DNA from: Prunus persica | Taxonomy: Eukaryota; Streptophyta; Magnoliopsida; Rosales; Rosaceae | Assembly (NCBI RefSeq): GCF_000346465.2 | Contig: NC_034016.1 | Span: 215,041-279,040, forward strand | Length of the DNA: 64,000 nt | Direction of reading: 5' to 3' | Part shown: piece after piece, positions 48,199-60,411 of the stretch | How the letters are laid out: the number at the start of each line of letters is the position of its first letter | How positions within the stretch are numbered: the first letter of the stretch is position 1 | Notes under the pieces: generated by a model | The model's database searches: none | What the model saw: only the letters and a program-made list of their open reading frames with translations | What the model was told of the DNA's origin: nothing | Position numbers and translations under genes: made by a program

Positions 48199-51100
48199 TC
48201 AAGTTGGTGCATATATATCACACATGCCCAACTTGTCAAGTGAGTTACCAAACTTTCGACTACATACTGCATGAGTAAGAACATCTGCAAGTTGTCCCTC
48301 TGACTCCACAAACGGTATTGATACAATCTTCTTCTCAAGCTTCTCTTTGATAAAATGACGATCAACCTCTACATGCTTCGTTCTATCATGCTGTACCGGG
48401 TTATCAGCTATGTCTCTTGCTGACTTGTTATCACAAAACAACCGCATGGTATCCTTTGGTTTAAACCCAAGTCCCCAAAGAAGTTTTCGGAGCCAAAGGA
48501 TTTCACAGATTCCTTGAGCCATACCTCTATATTCGGCCTCAGCTGAAGACCGTGACACCACCTTCTGTTTTTTACTTTGCCATGTCACCAAATTCCCTCC
48601 AACGAAGGTAAAATATCCAGAAGTAGACCGTCTATCAGTTACATCACCTGCCCAATCCGCATCAGTAAACCCTTCAATCCTCAAATGCCCATTTTTTCTA
48701 TACAAGACTCCTTTTCCAGGTGCCGACTTCAAGTATGCCAAGATACGCAGAACAGCAGCCATATGATCCACACTCGGTGAATGCATGAACTGACTCACAA
48801 CACTCACAGCATATGCAATATCAGGACGAGTATGAGCCAAATAAATCAGTCTCCCTACAAGTCTCTGATATCTGCCCTTATCAACTAGTTTCTGCTCCGG
48901 ATCCAAACACAAATGATGCTTCTCAACAATAGGCGTCTCTACCGGCTTACATCCCAACATACCAGTTTCTTTTAATAAATCCAGTACATACTTACGTTGA
49001 GACAAGAAGATACCTTTTGACGAGCGAGCAACTTCAACTCCCAAGAAATACTTCAAATCCCCTAAGTCCTTCATCTCGAATTCGACCGCGAGATTTCCTT
49101 GCAACTTGGACATCTCATCAACATCGTTTCCTGTTATAATCATGTCATCTACATAGATAATCAAGGCTGTTACTTTATTCTGTCTACGCTTCACAAACAA
49201 AGTGTGATCAGAATGACTCTGACAATATCCATTCTTTCTCATGACTTGAGTAAATCTACCAAACCATGCACGGGGCGATTGCTTAAGTCCATAGAGTGAC
49301 TTACGCAACCGACATACTCCGGTGTTCCCACCATTGCTATATCCAGGAGGAAAATCCATATACACTTCTTCCTCCAAATTCCCATGGAGAAATGCATTCT
49401 TCACATCAAACTGTTTTAATGGCCAATCCATGTTTGCAGCTAAAGAGATAAGAACACGTACTGTATTCATCTTGGCAACCGGGGAGAAAGTCTCCTGGTA
49501 ATCTACCCCATATGTTTGGGTATATCCTTTAGCCACCAACCTTGCTTTGTATCTGTCTATGTTCCATCAACTTTATATTTAACTGTAAACACCCACCGAC
49601 ATCCCACTGTCTTCTTCCCTATGGGTAGCTTCATCACCTCCCAAGTATTATTTTTCTGCAATGCCAACATTTCCTCATCCATTGCTTTTGCCCACTTTGG
49701 ATCTTTTAGAGCTTCCTCCACTCGAGTTGGTACATGGATAGACTCCATATTACTTACCATAGTCTGACGCTCTGGTGCAAGCTTATTGCATGATACATAG
49801 TTGGCTATCAGATACTTCACCTTTCCTTCAGGAGAAAACCTATCAGGAGGCACACCTCGATTTTGTCTTGGCGGCAATTTATAAGTACCTACACTTGGAT
49901 TAGTTACACAATCATTTACGATACTTACCTCAGGCATATTCAGAGAAGATGTATTGGGCGGCACTTCGGAACTAGAGAGAGAAGGTGTACTAGGCTCCTC
50001 AATAAGGGGTATACTGGGCTCCGCACAAGGTTATTCAACAGCAAGGTTCTTCTCGATAGTAGCTTGCCGTGACTCTCCTAGTAGGGGCTCAGTACCAGGT
50101 TCTACACGCTGTTCAATAGTCACATCTCCCCCTAGATCCAACCAACTCAGATTACCATCAGTGTTCTCCCCCTGGTGATCTGAAGTGGAAGGTACAAAAG
50201 TGTAGAAATATTCTGTTTCAGAGAAAGTCACATCCATGGTTACATACATATGTCGGGTCTCAGGATGGTAACACTTATACCCTTTTTGGTGAGACGAGAA
50301 ACCCACAAAGACACACCGTAGTGCACACGGATCCAATTTACTACGATGTATTTTCTGAATATGAACATAAGCCACACAACCAAACACTCGAGGAGTGAGA
50401 GTATTACTGGACACCACTGGAGTATGTTGAGTGAGGACCTGAATAGGTGTTTGAAATCCAACCACCCGAGAGGGCATACGATTAATGACATACACGGCAT
50501 AAGTAACAGCTTCAGGCCAAAAACGTGGAAGAACCGAGGCCCCAAGGAGTAAGGCACGAGCTGTCTCCAAAATGTGACGATTTTTACGCTTTGCAACCCC
50601 ATTTTGCTGTGGGGTATGCGGACATGTGGTTTCATGGAGAATCCCTTGACCACGGAGAAACTCCGACAACTCAAAATTAATGTATTCTCCTCCATTATCA
50701 GAATGTAGAACTTTAATAACGGAAGAATATTGCGTTTGAACCATCTGAGCAAATGACCGAAATATGGCACCAACATCACTTTTATTTTTCAACACATAAA
50801 GCCATGTCATACGAGTGCAATCATCAACAAATGTAACAAACCACCGAAGTCCAGAAGAAGTAACAACTGGAGAAGGCCCCCAAACATCGGAATGCACAAG
50901 ATCAAATGGAAAATGTCTTTTATTCATACTAGGAGGAAACGAAGCACGATGGCTTTTAGCAAGAATACATACTTCACACTGTAAGTCTGATTCATTTATT
51001 CCACTAAATAAATGAGGCAACATACGCCTTAAATAGGTAAAGGATGCATGGCCTAATCGACGATGCAATAACCATACTACTTGTAAATTACTACCACGGA

Positions 51101-52631
51101 GCACTCGGACTGCATGAGCTCTGCCAGGAACGACATCATCCACGTAGTACAACCCCTCTCTCTTAGTGCCACGCCCAATTATCTCCTTGGTCTGAATATC
51201 CTGAAGTAGACAAAAGGACGGATACATTAGAACAACACAATCCAATTGTTCAGTAATCTGTGGTATGGAAAGTAAATGATGTGATAAAGATGGAACAAGC
51301 AAACATCGGTGTAAAGGGAGAGAGGCTGTGAGATACACGGTACCAGCACCAACAACAGGTGCACGGGTACCATTAGCAGTTGCAATATATTCCCTGTGAG
51401 ATGTTGTCATATATTGGAACACATTCTTATCGTATGTCATATGATCTGTTGCACCAGAGTCCAGAATCCAACCTGCATGATGCTTAGTGTCGGAGGCCAA
51501 AAAAACATGCCCTACAGTACCTATAGTGGAGGATGAATCACCATGGGTAGAACGAGTCAACAAAGTTTGACTCGGGTTATTGGAGATAGTCTCATCCTCC
51601 TTAGCTTTTGGTGGGGCAGTAGCCAGGGATGCACGGCCTCCATTATTTTCCCCACTCCCACGCTCCTTTGCACGTAGCTTCTTCTTCAATTCTGGGAACC
51701 ACTCAGGTACCCCATGCTTGGCAAAACACGTATCCTCAATATGACGGGTTTGTCCACAGAAAGTACACTTCAAATCATCTTTATTTTCTCGGGTAAATGG
51801 ACGAGAATTTAAAGACTGACTAGAAGGATTACTAGGACGAAAGGCAGCGGCGGGCCGAGAGACCATGGCCATGGATGGCAGCCCTCCTTGGTTGTTGCCC
51901 CCACTCATCATGGTGGCATGTCTTTGTGCTTCACGCCGAACAACAGAAAACATTTCCTCAACAGATGGTAAGGGTTGAGTACGTAGAATATCACTACGTA
52001 CTTTATCAAAGATATCATCCAAACCCGCCAAAAAAGTATACACACGATCAATTTGAATCTCATCTCGAAGGGTCTTGAGATCCACTGCACACGTCATCTT
52101 GATTGGTCTCCTTTGATCTAACTCCTGCCAAACGGACTTGAGATCAGCGTAATACACACCAACAAGTCGGCCCTCTTGACGGAGTCTGAAGGATTTAACC
52201 TTTAATTCATAAATTTGAGAAATATCCGAACCATCATAATAGGTCCGAGCCACCTCTTCCCAAACTTCTTTAGCAGTACGTAGGTGAATAAAAAATCCCA
52301 TGATAGCAGGTTCCATGGAATTGATCAACCACCCTTTTACGATTGCATTCCCTGTCTCCCATGTCTCATACCCAGCACTATTCTCAGCAGGTTCCTTGGT
52401 ACTCCCTGTCACAAAGCCTTTCCTACCGCGTCCAGCGATGTGCATCTCCAAAACTTTGGACCAAAGAGGATAATTTGATCCATTCAACTTCACTGTGTTT
52501 GGTACAGCAGACGCATCATTCTGAATAACAACAGGATTCAATACTGGAGTATTGGTTGGTGTACGAGAGCTGCCCTCCAATTTCAAAACAGCACTATCTT
52601 CCAAAGAGGCACTATCTTCCAAAGAGGCCAT
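48199..52631 (-). pseudogene. Copia element 2 gag-pol polyprotein, two breaks
   Basis: From the ATG at 52631 a frame of 866 codons covers gag (with LNGSNYPLWS and the zinc knuckle CTFCGQTRHIEDTC), protease (WILDSGATDHM) and integrase (HRRLGHAS, then the DDE core). It stops at TAA 50031-50033, continues in the same frame, and is then shifted at about 49558, apparently by loss of one base. Reverse transcriptase and RNase H (from VAKGYTQTYGVDY, with IIYVDDMIITG) follow to 48199. In the integrase the third catalytic residue is Lys, in NGVAKRKNR (codon 50589-50591), where the family has Glu. So this copy is defective for integration as well as for making the complete polyprotein. Confidence 0.92.
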
Positions 52632-52841
52632 CCTATCTTACAGTGCACAGCTCTTGATGTAGCAATCCACACGGTTCTGGAGGTAGTAATCCACACAGCA
52701 CAGCCAAATCACACACGGCAATATCACACACACCCACACAGCCTAACATTCTGCAAGGGAATATTGCAGAAAAGAAAGAGTTGGCCGTCAACAGCAGCGG
52801 AAAAATATTCTAGGGTTACGGCAACCTAAGCTCTGATGCCA

Positions 52842-53020
52842 AATAGAATTTTACGGGGTAATTTTTCATTGTATTACTTCCTTGAAATATATACACATAT
52901 AATCCTTACTCTACAAGGAAACACTAATCAATAAAGGACACAACAATAAATCCTTCCTAATAAAGGACTCCTAATATTCACAATATATTTACATACTTAT
53001 TTAAATAACTCACGTTTACA
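52842..53020 (-). repeat. 5' LTR of copia element 2
   Basis: 179 bp, starting TGTAAACG on the minus strand. It is adjacent to the primer-binding site. Confidence 0.93.
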
Positions 53021-54315
53021 TCACATACACAACTACCATGCCCCTCTGATCCTCTCAAGCCTTTATTCTAGACCATCTCATATTGTCATTCACTCAAATA
53101 CACCCGACACATCTTAAGAACTCAAAATTACATCATATTTCATTTACTACTACAGCTGCTTAATTGCAACTGGAAAAGATAGCACATAAGCACTGTGTTG
53201 ACTGGCACATAAGTGGACCGCTCATAAGTGACCCCTGCCATCAGTGATCCACAATATACCTACACCTATGCAAGCTTTAAAGGAACTAGTGTAGACATCT
53301 TCATACCATATCAAAACAATGCCAGAAATGCATCACTGCAAACAACAAGCAGCCCAAATTAATATCAAGGCACAACCTTTGCAACCTCAACCACCACATT
53401 ACCACCCTTTCCTAACCACATTGTTGCCATACCTCAGCTATACCTACACTGCCTTGGCCCATCAAGAGATCAAACCACGATCCAATTACTAATCAAGCTC
53501 AGATAGTATATCCCACTAGATAAATGACAACACTACTTGGCAAGCCAAACTGGAATATCCCCTTTTTCATATTACTTTACTTCTTTTCAATTCAGACAGT
53601 AAAAGAACTGTAAGTGTTCCTTTTGTAAAGGAATTTGAGGTCGAGGAATAACACAAGGACCCAATCATTTTTTTTATGAAGAGAACTAAAATAACTATCA
53701 TAAGCATGTCACATGTGCACACGCATTACAATACAAAACAAGATAAAAGGTTGTGATTCATCTATTTCCCAGTGAATCCATCAATAAAAGGTCTGCCAGC
53801 ATTGAGATCAGAGAGAGGACGTTGAGTAAGAACACTGAAGCAGCTGTTGTTTATGGAAAAATAGAAATAAAAAGAATAAAAAAGAAGCAGTAGAAAAGGA
53901 ATACTTACAGACGTTGCAAAGTGGCATGGTAAAGCATGCTCCTAATAGCAAGTATCATATTGGAGATGTGAAGAACGCTAAATCTCTTCTCAAAACGTTG
54001 CCTCAAAGCATTGATAAGGCTAATGAGTGCCAACAAGATGCCTGAGATATTCGATATAGTGTTGAAGAACTCGGCAATGAAAGAAGAGTAGACATAATTT
54101 TGCTCACACCAATCTTTGGATGTGACAGGACCCCAAAAGCTGGATAAGTCATCTGCCATAATTCGATAAGTATTGACTCAACGTTCACCAGGATGATCTT
54201 GTGGAGTTCATAAAACCTGTGATCATGCTATTTTTAAAAGGTAATTGAACAGAAAAAACAAAAAACTTGGAAAAAGTCAACGAACAAGTGTATGCTTTAC
54301 TAGTTTTAAAATAAC

Positions 54316-55636
54316 TGTTGAGGCCCAAAAAAATCACAGGAAGCCCAAAGACATCCAAAGCCCAATATAACATATAATGTTGGTCATGCGTTAGTTCAAG
54401 CTGTATTTTGAAAATTAATTTATTAAATAAATATATAAATAGTGTACATGCCATGCCAAATCAATAATACATTTTTCCTATGCCAATCACCTAACAAGCT
54501 CACATGAACCCAAGTCATGTGGTTTACGGGGCTTGCACGAGGGATTGTGGTGTGGACGGTTACGGAGGTCCACAAGGCCCACGGAAACTCTTGGATAATG
54601 GAGACTTTGGGCTAGCTACTTGGGAGCACCAAAGTCCAAGCCCATTACTTGGAGTTCTCCAATATGGGTGAGCAAATGAGATAATTTTCAAGCACTTTCT
54701 TTTACCCATAGGAAATAGTCATTTTCCAAATGCCTATTTTTACCCGTTGGAAACAAGCCTTTTTCAACACTCTCTATTACCCGTTGGAAACAAGCAGTTT
54801 CCAGCGCTTCCTTTTACCCATAGGAAATAATTAGTTTATGGTAACTAGCTTTACCTACTGAAAAATAGCATGCCCCAATGCTGCATTTTAAGCATTGGAA
54901 ATAAGCTGGTTCCAGCACCTCCATTTACCTATTGGAAATAAAGGAAAACTCTTACCGTTTATAAATTAGGAGGCCTTGCTCAGCCAAAACCAACCCCTCT
55001 TGGTTGCTGCAAGCTTCTCAACAATCATGAGAACTCATATTTCCTTAGCTACTGCAAGCATTCCAGCAGCCTTCACAGTCATTCCTCAGCCATCACAAAC
55101 ATGTCTTCTGCTTCTACTTTCTCACCCTTGAAATCCATCATCTTCTCCATAAAGCCTCATCAAGCATAACTCCAAGCTTATCCTTCCTTCCAAGCTATAA
55201 ACACCATAGCCTTCAAACCTCAATCTTTTTCTCCCATCCTCATCCTCTTAAAACTCTTAAATCCTCATAGCTATAGCCACAAACAACCGATTATCAACAC
55301 CCAAACTCAAGCATATCCAAGTCAAGCACATGCATTCTCATTTGCTAAACTTGTGGGTCTTTAGCTCTTACACTCCAAGCTCTCATGCCAAGCCTAGTAG
55401 TATCTTGATTCACCAAGCAAACTCTCATGCCAAGCATGTGCAACATCAATGTACCATATTCAATTCTTCGTCAAGTTGCTGGAAACATCCGCACAAAGCA
55501 CGCAGTCGCTAGAAGAAGAACAAAGTACTCCCCTGGGACTTGCTTCTCCCTCGGGATACTTTGGGCCTAGTTTTCGCTAACTCAGAAAAGGGGCAACGAA
55601 GCCCGAATGAGCATTCGGACGAAAAATACCCCAACA
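54316..55636 (+). mobile_element. Solo LTR, 1.3 kb, with perfect target duplication
   Basis: It starts TGTTGAGGCCC, ends ACCCCAACA and is flanked on both sides by ATAAC (54311-54315 and 55637-55641). No internal retroelement sequence accompanies it, so it arose by recombination between the two LTRs of a full element. A TATAAATT box near 54960 divides a long upstream part from the transcribed part. Upstream, a degenerate unit of about 40 bp with CCC(G/A)TTGGAAACAAGC-like blocks is repeated several times (54700-54950). The insertion lies about 155 bp upstream of the ceramidase pseudogene start codon, where its promoter or leader should be. The plus orientation is inferred from the TATA box. Confidence 0.93.
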
Positions 55637-55641
55637 ATAAC

Positions 55642-56948
55642 CAACAGTAAACTCAGGAAAAAAGCATAATTATCTACATTTAATTTTAGTAAGAGTTACA
55701 TCTTCTCTCGTCAAATATTCTGAGAAAAAAAAATTGCAACTGGAAGTTGAAATTAGGCAATGGTGTCTCTAATATTACAATACGATGGCGTTTTATCAAG
55801 GGGAGAAGAAGAGAAAGAAGGAATGAAGGAATGGATGGATACTTGGGAGGAATTAGGTAGTGAGAGTGAGAGTAACTTGTATATGCCGCCACACATTCAA
55901 CATCCACGTAATAAGAAGAATAATAATAAAATCAATACTTCCTCTTCTTTATGCTGCTCCTCACTATAGTGGTGCCGCCAGAGAGAGAGGCAACTACAAC
56001 TGCAACTGCAACACTCGGATGTAAAATTAGGGATTGGAATTGGTTGAGGAATTTTGAAAGCGGCTTGACTTGGCTTGGCTTGGTTTGGCTTGGTTGTGAC
56101 GTTGTATTTGTATTGTAAATTGGAGGGATGGGAATGGGATGGGATCTGCTTTGCTTTTAGAACGCGTTGAGTTCGCGTGGATCGTAGGCTCACATGGCAA
56201 ATGCTAACCGCCAAAAGGAAAAAGGAGCACACGGAAATCCTTTTTCCTGTTTCACACAATAACAACTCAACTCAATTGATTTGTGGATGGATAGCATAAC
56301 TCGTTTTAATGTTGTAGTCTTGCTAACATGAGTTTAGTTAAGTTGGCTATAACAGATGTGTTCTCCACTCTACACTTGAGTTTGAATACCTCTCTCTTTA
56401 ATAAACTATACACGTAGGGGGTGTATTCAATTTAGATTTTAAAGATTTTAAAAAAGTTTAAAAGTTTAGGTGTATTCAATCATGATTTTATAGAAGTCTA
56501 TTCAATCACAATTTTATAGAAGTCTATTCAGTTCTAAGTGTATTCAATTCAGACTTTTTAAACTCCATTAGTTACATTTTCATCCATTAACTCCAAAAAT
56601 AGTTGCAGAGAACCCCTAATTATATATCGTGCGGCAGCGGCTCCAAGATTTTAGAGGCCTTGTGCCAAAACAACAAGAGGGCCTCCTAAAATAAAGTTTT
56701 CAACGAAAAATTATAAAAAAGAATCAAACTATATAATCAAAGTCTTGTGATCATCAAATTACTAATTATCAATAACCAATAGAAAAAATGATAATATACA
56801 AAATATAGGAAAAACAAATTTTGAGAATTTGAGAGAGAGAGAGAGTTGAGTGGTTAAAGGCTAAAGCTTGAAAAAAAAAAAAAAAAAAGATGTAGGCAAC
56901 TGGAAAAAAAAATTGCATACAAAGTTGTATGTTAGAGATCTCTTATAT
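55642..56948. other. Intergenic with a truncated MITE
   Basis: No gene recognised. At about 56416-56575 is GTGTATTCAATTTAGATTTT followed by repeats of a CTATTCAATCACAATTTTA-type unit. This resembles the termini of a common plant MITE family (GGTGTATTCAATT type), but the matching opposite end is missing. A poly-A run lies at 56871. Confidence 0.5.
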
Positions 56949-57186
56949 GGATCCAAATCCTCTGCTATGATTTTCTTTGTAATGATTTGCTTAACTTTTG
57001 TTCTCTATACGTCACCTCGTTAAAATTTAATTTAAGGGATTTAAAAGTTGACACCCAACTAATGGGATAGTTAACGTCCAAAGTCTTCTTTTTTTCCTCT
57101 CCTTCTTACTTCACGTTATGGTCTCTTTTCTTTTTTGCCTTCTTCCTTATGTTATGGCTTTTTTTTGCTTCATGTCTCTGCCCTAC

Positions 57187-58680
57187 TGTAGGGGTCTTTT
57201 TGTTCTAGCAGCCTAACGAATGGGCTTGGGCTACTGTAAGAGGAAGACAAACAAAATTCCCCCGGTGCCTGAGTTCAATAACCAGGCTCCCAAAAGAGTT
57301 TTGAAAAGTTTGCTAAAATTTTAGAAAACACTTTTAGGTTCTTTTCACCAATAATCAAATGAACGTAACAAATTGATAAGTGACTTGGCTTGAGGAGCTT
57401 GTGGCATGGGAGCTAAGCTTTCATAAGTTTAGCAATTCGAAAGAGAGAAAAGCATGAACTTCTTATAGAGAGAAAATGTTCAAAAAAAAAATGGAGGAAA
57501 GGCAAATTAGAAAGGTTTCTATCTTAGGAGGGGAGAGAACAATGGAAGCAAAAGATGGGGTGTCTTGAGTAAATTTCCAGTTTATTGAAAAAACTTGGTC
57601 ACTCTCTGGATCATGATTTTTGCTGGGTAGAGGAAACTCCCTTTTATAGGCACTTAGAACCATAATTATATCGATCATCCATTCCCACTTTTCCTTTGCT
57701 TCTTTCCATTCACCATTTTTGGTGAAATTTCTTTAACCAGAGCGCATGGGTCACAGGCTCTTTGGGGTTCCAAGGTTTTTGTATGGTTGGACCTCCCCGT
57801 GGGGGTGAGGCGCCACCTGTTTTCTTCCTTGGTTTTCAAAACAAAGCTCACAGAGGAAAAGAGAATGGGTAGAGTCGTTTGTCCAATGGGTACTCCTCTT
57901 ACACATATGGATTCCCTTTGGTTCCTGCCATGGCTTCTCGTTGACTATTTTGGAGTTTTGACAAGGGTGACATACAATGCTAGATTTTTACAAGGCGCTA
58001 GGCTGGGCTTTGTTTACAGTATTGAGTTATTGGTATTCTATTTCCAGCGTCCAATGGGTTTTCGTCAAGCTACTGGAAATAGTCTATTTGTTTTATTTTG
58101 GGCATTTTACTGATGTGGGTTTGTCTAAGTGTTGCAGCAGACTACTAGATGTTCTCCTAAGGCATTGGATCACTTTCTTCCCTCTCTCATGCTAACCCAT
58201 GTGTTTGGGCCCGAGGAATGGTCTTAAGTTTTAATGCTCCCAAGTGGCCTAAAACTTTCATTCCTTAAACCCTCAATGGGCCCTGTGAGTGCGTGTTCCC
58301 GTCCATGCCACAACCTTCTCAGCAAGCCCGGGGTAATTACGTGGCTTGGGCTCACTTAAGCCGGTAGCACGACTTGGCATTAGAATAGCAGTTATTCACA
58401 TGGCATTGCGTGTTTTTCTAGCATGCTTGTGCTTGAGTTTTATCGTGTCGCAATAAACTATGATCGGGCCAAGTAGCATGGGATAGGTTGGTAAGTGTGA
58501 ATTTATAGATTCGGTGCATTTTGGTCTTTTTTGCGTGGCGGGCGTGCATGTTTGCTAGGCGTGACGTGTGGTCCATGACTTGCACGGGTGCGTCCTACAA
58601 ATTCTCTTATGCCTCAATTGGGCTCCTTTTGGGATCAATTATTTGTGCTGGGCCAAGAATAAATCGGGCCCAACCCTTGG
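57187..58680 (-). mobile_element. LTR related to the 54316-55636 solo LTR, opposite orientation
   Basis: Several blocks match the solo LTR when read on the minus strand: the end (plus-strand TGTAGGGGTCTTTTTG versus TGTTGGGGTATTTTTC), a GGCTTG...GGTTGTGGCATGGACG block near 58300, and CACTTGGGAGCA near 58240. A TATAAAAGGG box on the minus strand near 57645 corresponds to the TATA box of the solo LTR. The left edge is clear; the right edge near 58680 is uncertain and no target duplication was confirmed. No internal retroelement domain is attached. Confidence 0.6.
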
Positions 58681-59489
58681 ATTTTCCCCAAACTTGTATA
58701 ATCATAATCCCTTCTCTTTTCCCTATCAAAAGAAAAAACAACAACTTATCTTCCCATATCCACTATCTGATAAGTGTGATTCCAGAGAAAATATTCCTCT
58801 GAATTTCAACCTTTGTTAAAGAATAATATCCTTTCCAAGGCTAGATGGTATGGAAGTACCTCTTGGTGGTCTATGTTTGTGTTTACTTGTTGGTATTGGT
58901 GGGAACGATTTCTTCCCACGAGAATATTTGATTGATTGATTTCTCTTTCTTCTTCATCGCCTCTTTCTCCCTGCAAAATAGATCGAATAAGAGGACCACA
59001 CTCATGGGGTGTTGGGCAAAAGCCCTCTGATGCCTAAGTTAGTTCAATTGATTCGTAGAGAAAACAATAGCTAATTAAGGCACGGAAATATGTGTAAGGT
59101 GTAAACCGAGTGGGCGGAGCCGTGTGTGAGAGATAGAGAATTATGGTGGCTAGGGTTTGTGAGAGGGAATTTATGCAAAGTTTCAGATAGGATTTTAGAC
59201 CCCTCAATCTTTGTGCGTAGCCATCTATTTATAAGAGCCTCGGAGGCTAGAATTTCAAAGGAATAATCCCCAAATGAAAGGAAATATTTGACCTAGGATT
59301 TTGCTATAATTTGGCTCCCACAATATTTATGAAAATGGAGAAATCAATCTATTTTTAATGTTGAGGAGGTTGCAACCTTTTTAATCCAAGGCAAATTATC
59401 TTATTTGCTTTGTCTAAATGGAGTAGGGCTTCTTGTGGTGGTAATATAGCTGGAGAGAAAGTGCAAATTCTCTTGGCGTGGGATTTTCC

Positions 59490-59900
59490 TGGTACTAGAG
59501 GATTTAAACTGAATGTGGATGGATCTTGTAAATCTGCATCTGGGAATATTGGTGCTAGGTGTTCTTTGTGACTGCTTTGGGGATTGGATTAAGGAACTTG
59601 CTGTGAATTTGGGGAAGGGCCAAATTCTTGAAGTTGGTTATGGGTCTATTTTTTGGTCTTAAAATGGCTTTCAATAAAGGTGTTAATAGGCTCATCGTTA
59701 AAATGGACTTAGCTCTTGGTATTCAACTTATCCAGCAAACTATCGCCTATTATTTCCATTCTCTTGCTGGTTTGCTGCAATACTGCTGTACTCTTTTAAG
59801 ACAGTTTGAGAACTATCATATTCAACATATCCCCAAGGAGAAGAATTACCTTGCTGTCTATTTTGCAAGATGGAGTTTCAATTCGAATTTGGGCATTTGA
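59490..59900 (+). pseudogene. RNase H-like fragment of a LINE-type retroelement
   Basis: The plus strand encodes FKLNVDGSCKSASGNIGA, a frame break, and then GLFFGLKMAFNKGVNRLIVKM and FENYHIQHIPKEKNYLA. This is the RNase H fold seen at the C-terminus of plant non-LTR retroelements and related domesticated proteins. At least one frame change separates the two halves, and the conserved Asp after KNYLA is missing. It is a fossil, without neighbouring reverse transcriptase. Confidence 0.7.
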
Positions 59901-60365
59901 TTTTTTGAAAATGCCCCATTGCGGCTAGTAATGTGTTGGTTGATGACTTGCTAGGGCCTCTCGTGGCTCGTCAGATCCCCTTGGATAAAGATTAGTTGTT
60001 CTATGGGGTTTATCCCCCATATCATCGACACCAAAAAAACAAGATTATAAGGAATAAGGCAAAAAAGCAAAGAGGACATAACGTGAAGTAGGAAGGAGAA
60101 AAAAAAAAAAAAAAATTCGAAGGTTAACCATCCCGTTTGGGTGTTAAGGTTTTTTTTTAATTTAAATTTTTTTAAATTATTATTTTTTAAAATTTATAAT
60201 ATTTTTTATTTATTTAATAAATTAGGAGTAAATTGGGCTTTTGTTTTTAGGATGATGTCAACTTTTAAATCTCTTAGATTAAATTTAAATGAAGTGGCGT
60301 ATGGATAACAAAAGTTAAGCAAATCATGACAGAGAAAATGAAAGCAGAGGATCCAGATCCAAAGT

Positions 60366-60378
60366 GTAATTCTATATC

Positions 60379-60411
<33 letters not shown>

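Larger units (their letters stand above)
48013..53020 (-). mobile_element. Ty1/copia LTR retrotransposon with very short LTRs, inside the ceramidase intron
   Basis: The 179-bp LTRs lie at 52842-53020 (5' LTR) and 48013-48191 (3' LTR) and differ at only two positions seen by eye. The flanking duplication is TCACA (48008-48012 and 53021-53025). TGGCATCAGAGC next to the 5' LTR (minus strand, ending at 52841) matches the initiator-Met tRNA primer-binding site. A GAGGGGGAG polypurine tract precedes the 3' LTR. It lies in the same orientation as the ceramidase gene. The 5-kb length and domain order are those of copia elements. The coding region has one stop, one frameshift and a catalytic substitution. 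Confidence 0.96.
46855..54159 (-). pseudogene. ACER: Alkaline ceramidase homologue, inactivated
   Basis: Exon 1 (53909-54159) begins MADDLSSFWGPVT and includes the segment SMLYHATLQ, with the first zinc-ligand His. Exon 2 (47368-46855) continues with ETPMVWEMLLY, SPDWHYRSTMPTFLFLYGA, IPRMYKYYIHT and GFFPYVKI. The homology to plant alkaline ceramidases (ATCES1 type, seven membrane helices, hydrolysis of ceramide in ER/Golgi) is continuous, but the frame has TAG at 47362-47364, TAG at 47068-47070 and TAA at 46873-46875. The third removes only the last few residues. The conserved HALWHV zinc site reads HALWYV, with codon TAC at 46995-46997, losing a metal ligand. A Gly before SMLYH is Arg. The intron contains a complete copia element (48013-53020). 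The combined lesions make it a pseudogene unless extensive RNA editing is assumed. Confidence 0.88.
56949..60365. mobile_element. Element with long diverged terminal inverted repeats, carrying nested debris
   Basis: The stretch 56949-57155 and the reverse complement of about 60035-60365 share blocks in the same order: GATTTGCTTAACTTTTGTT, then GATTTAAAAGTTGACA, then CTTCACGTTATG with TTTTTTGCCTT. The right arm has an extra AT-rich insertion of about 100 bp. The inner sequence holds an LTR (57187 to about 58680) and an RNase H fragment. The long arms suggest a Mutator-like or foldback element, but no convincing target duplication was found, so the ends are approximate. Confidence 0.55.

Noticed and set aside
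50240..50779. 179-codon minus-strand frame
   Set aside because: Alternative frame of the integrase region of copia element 2.
57787..58113. 108-codon plus-strand frame
   Set aside because: Lies within the LTR-like sequence on the opposite strand; no recognisable domain.
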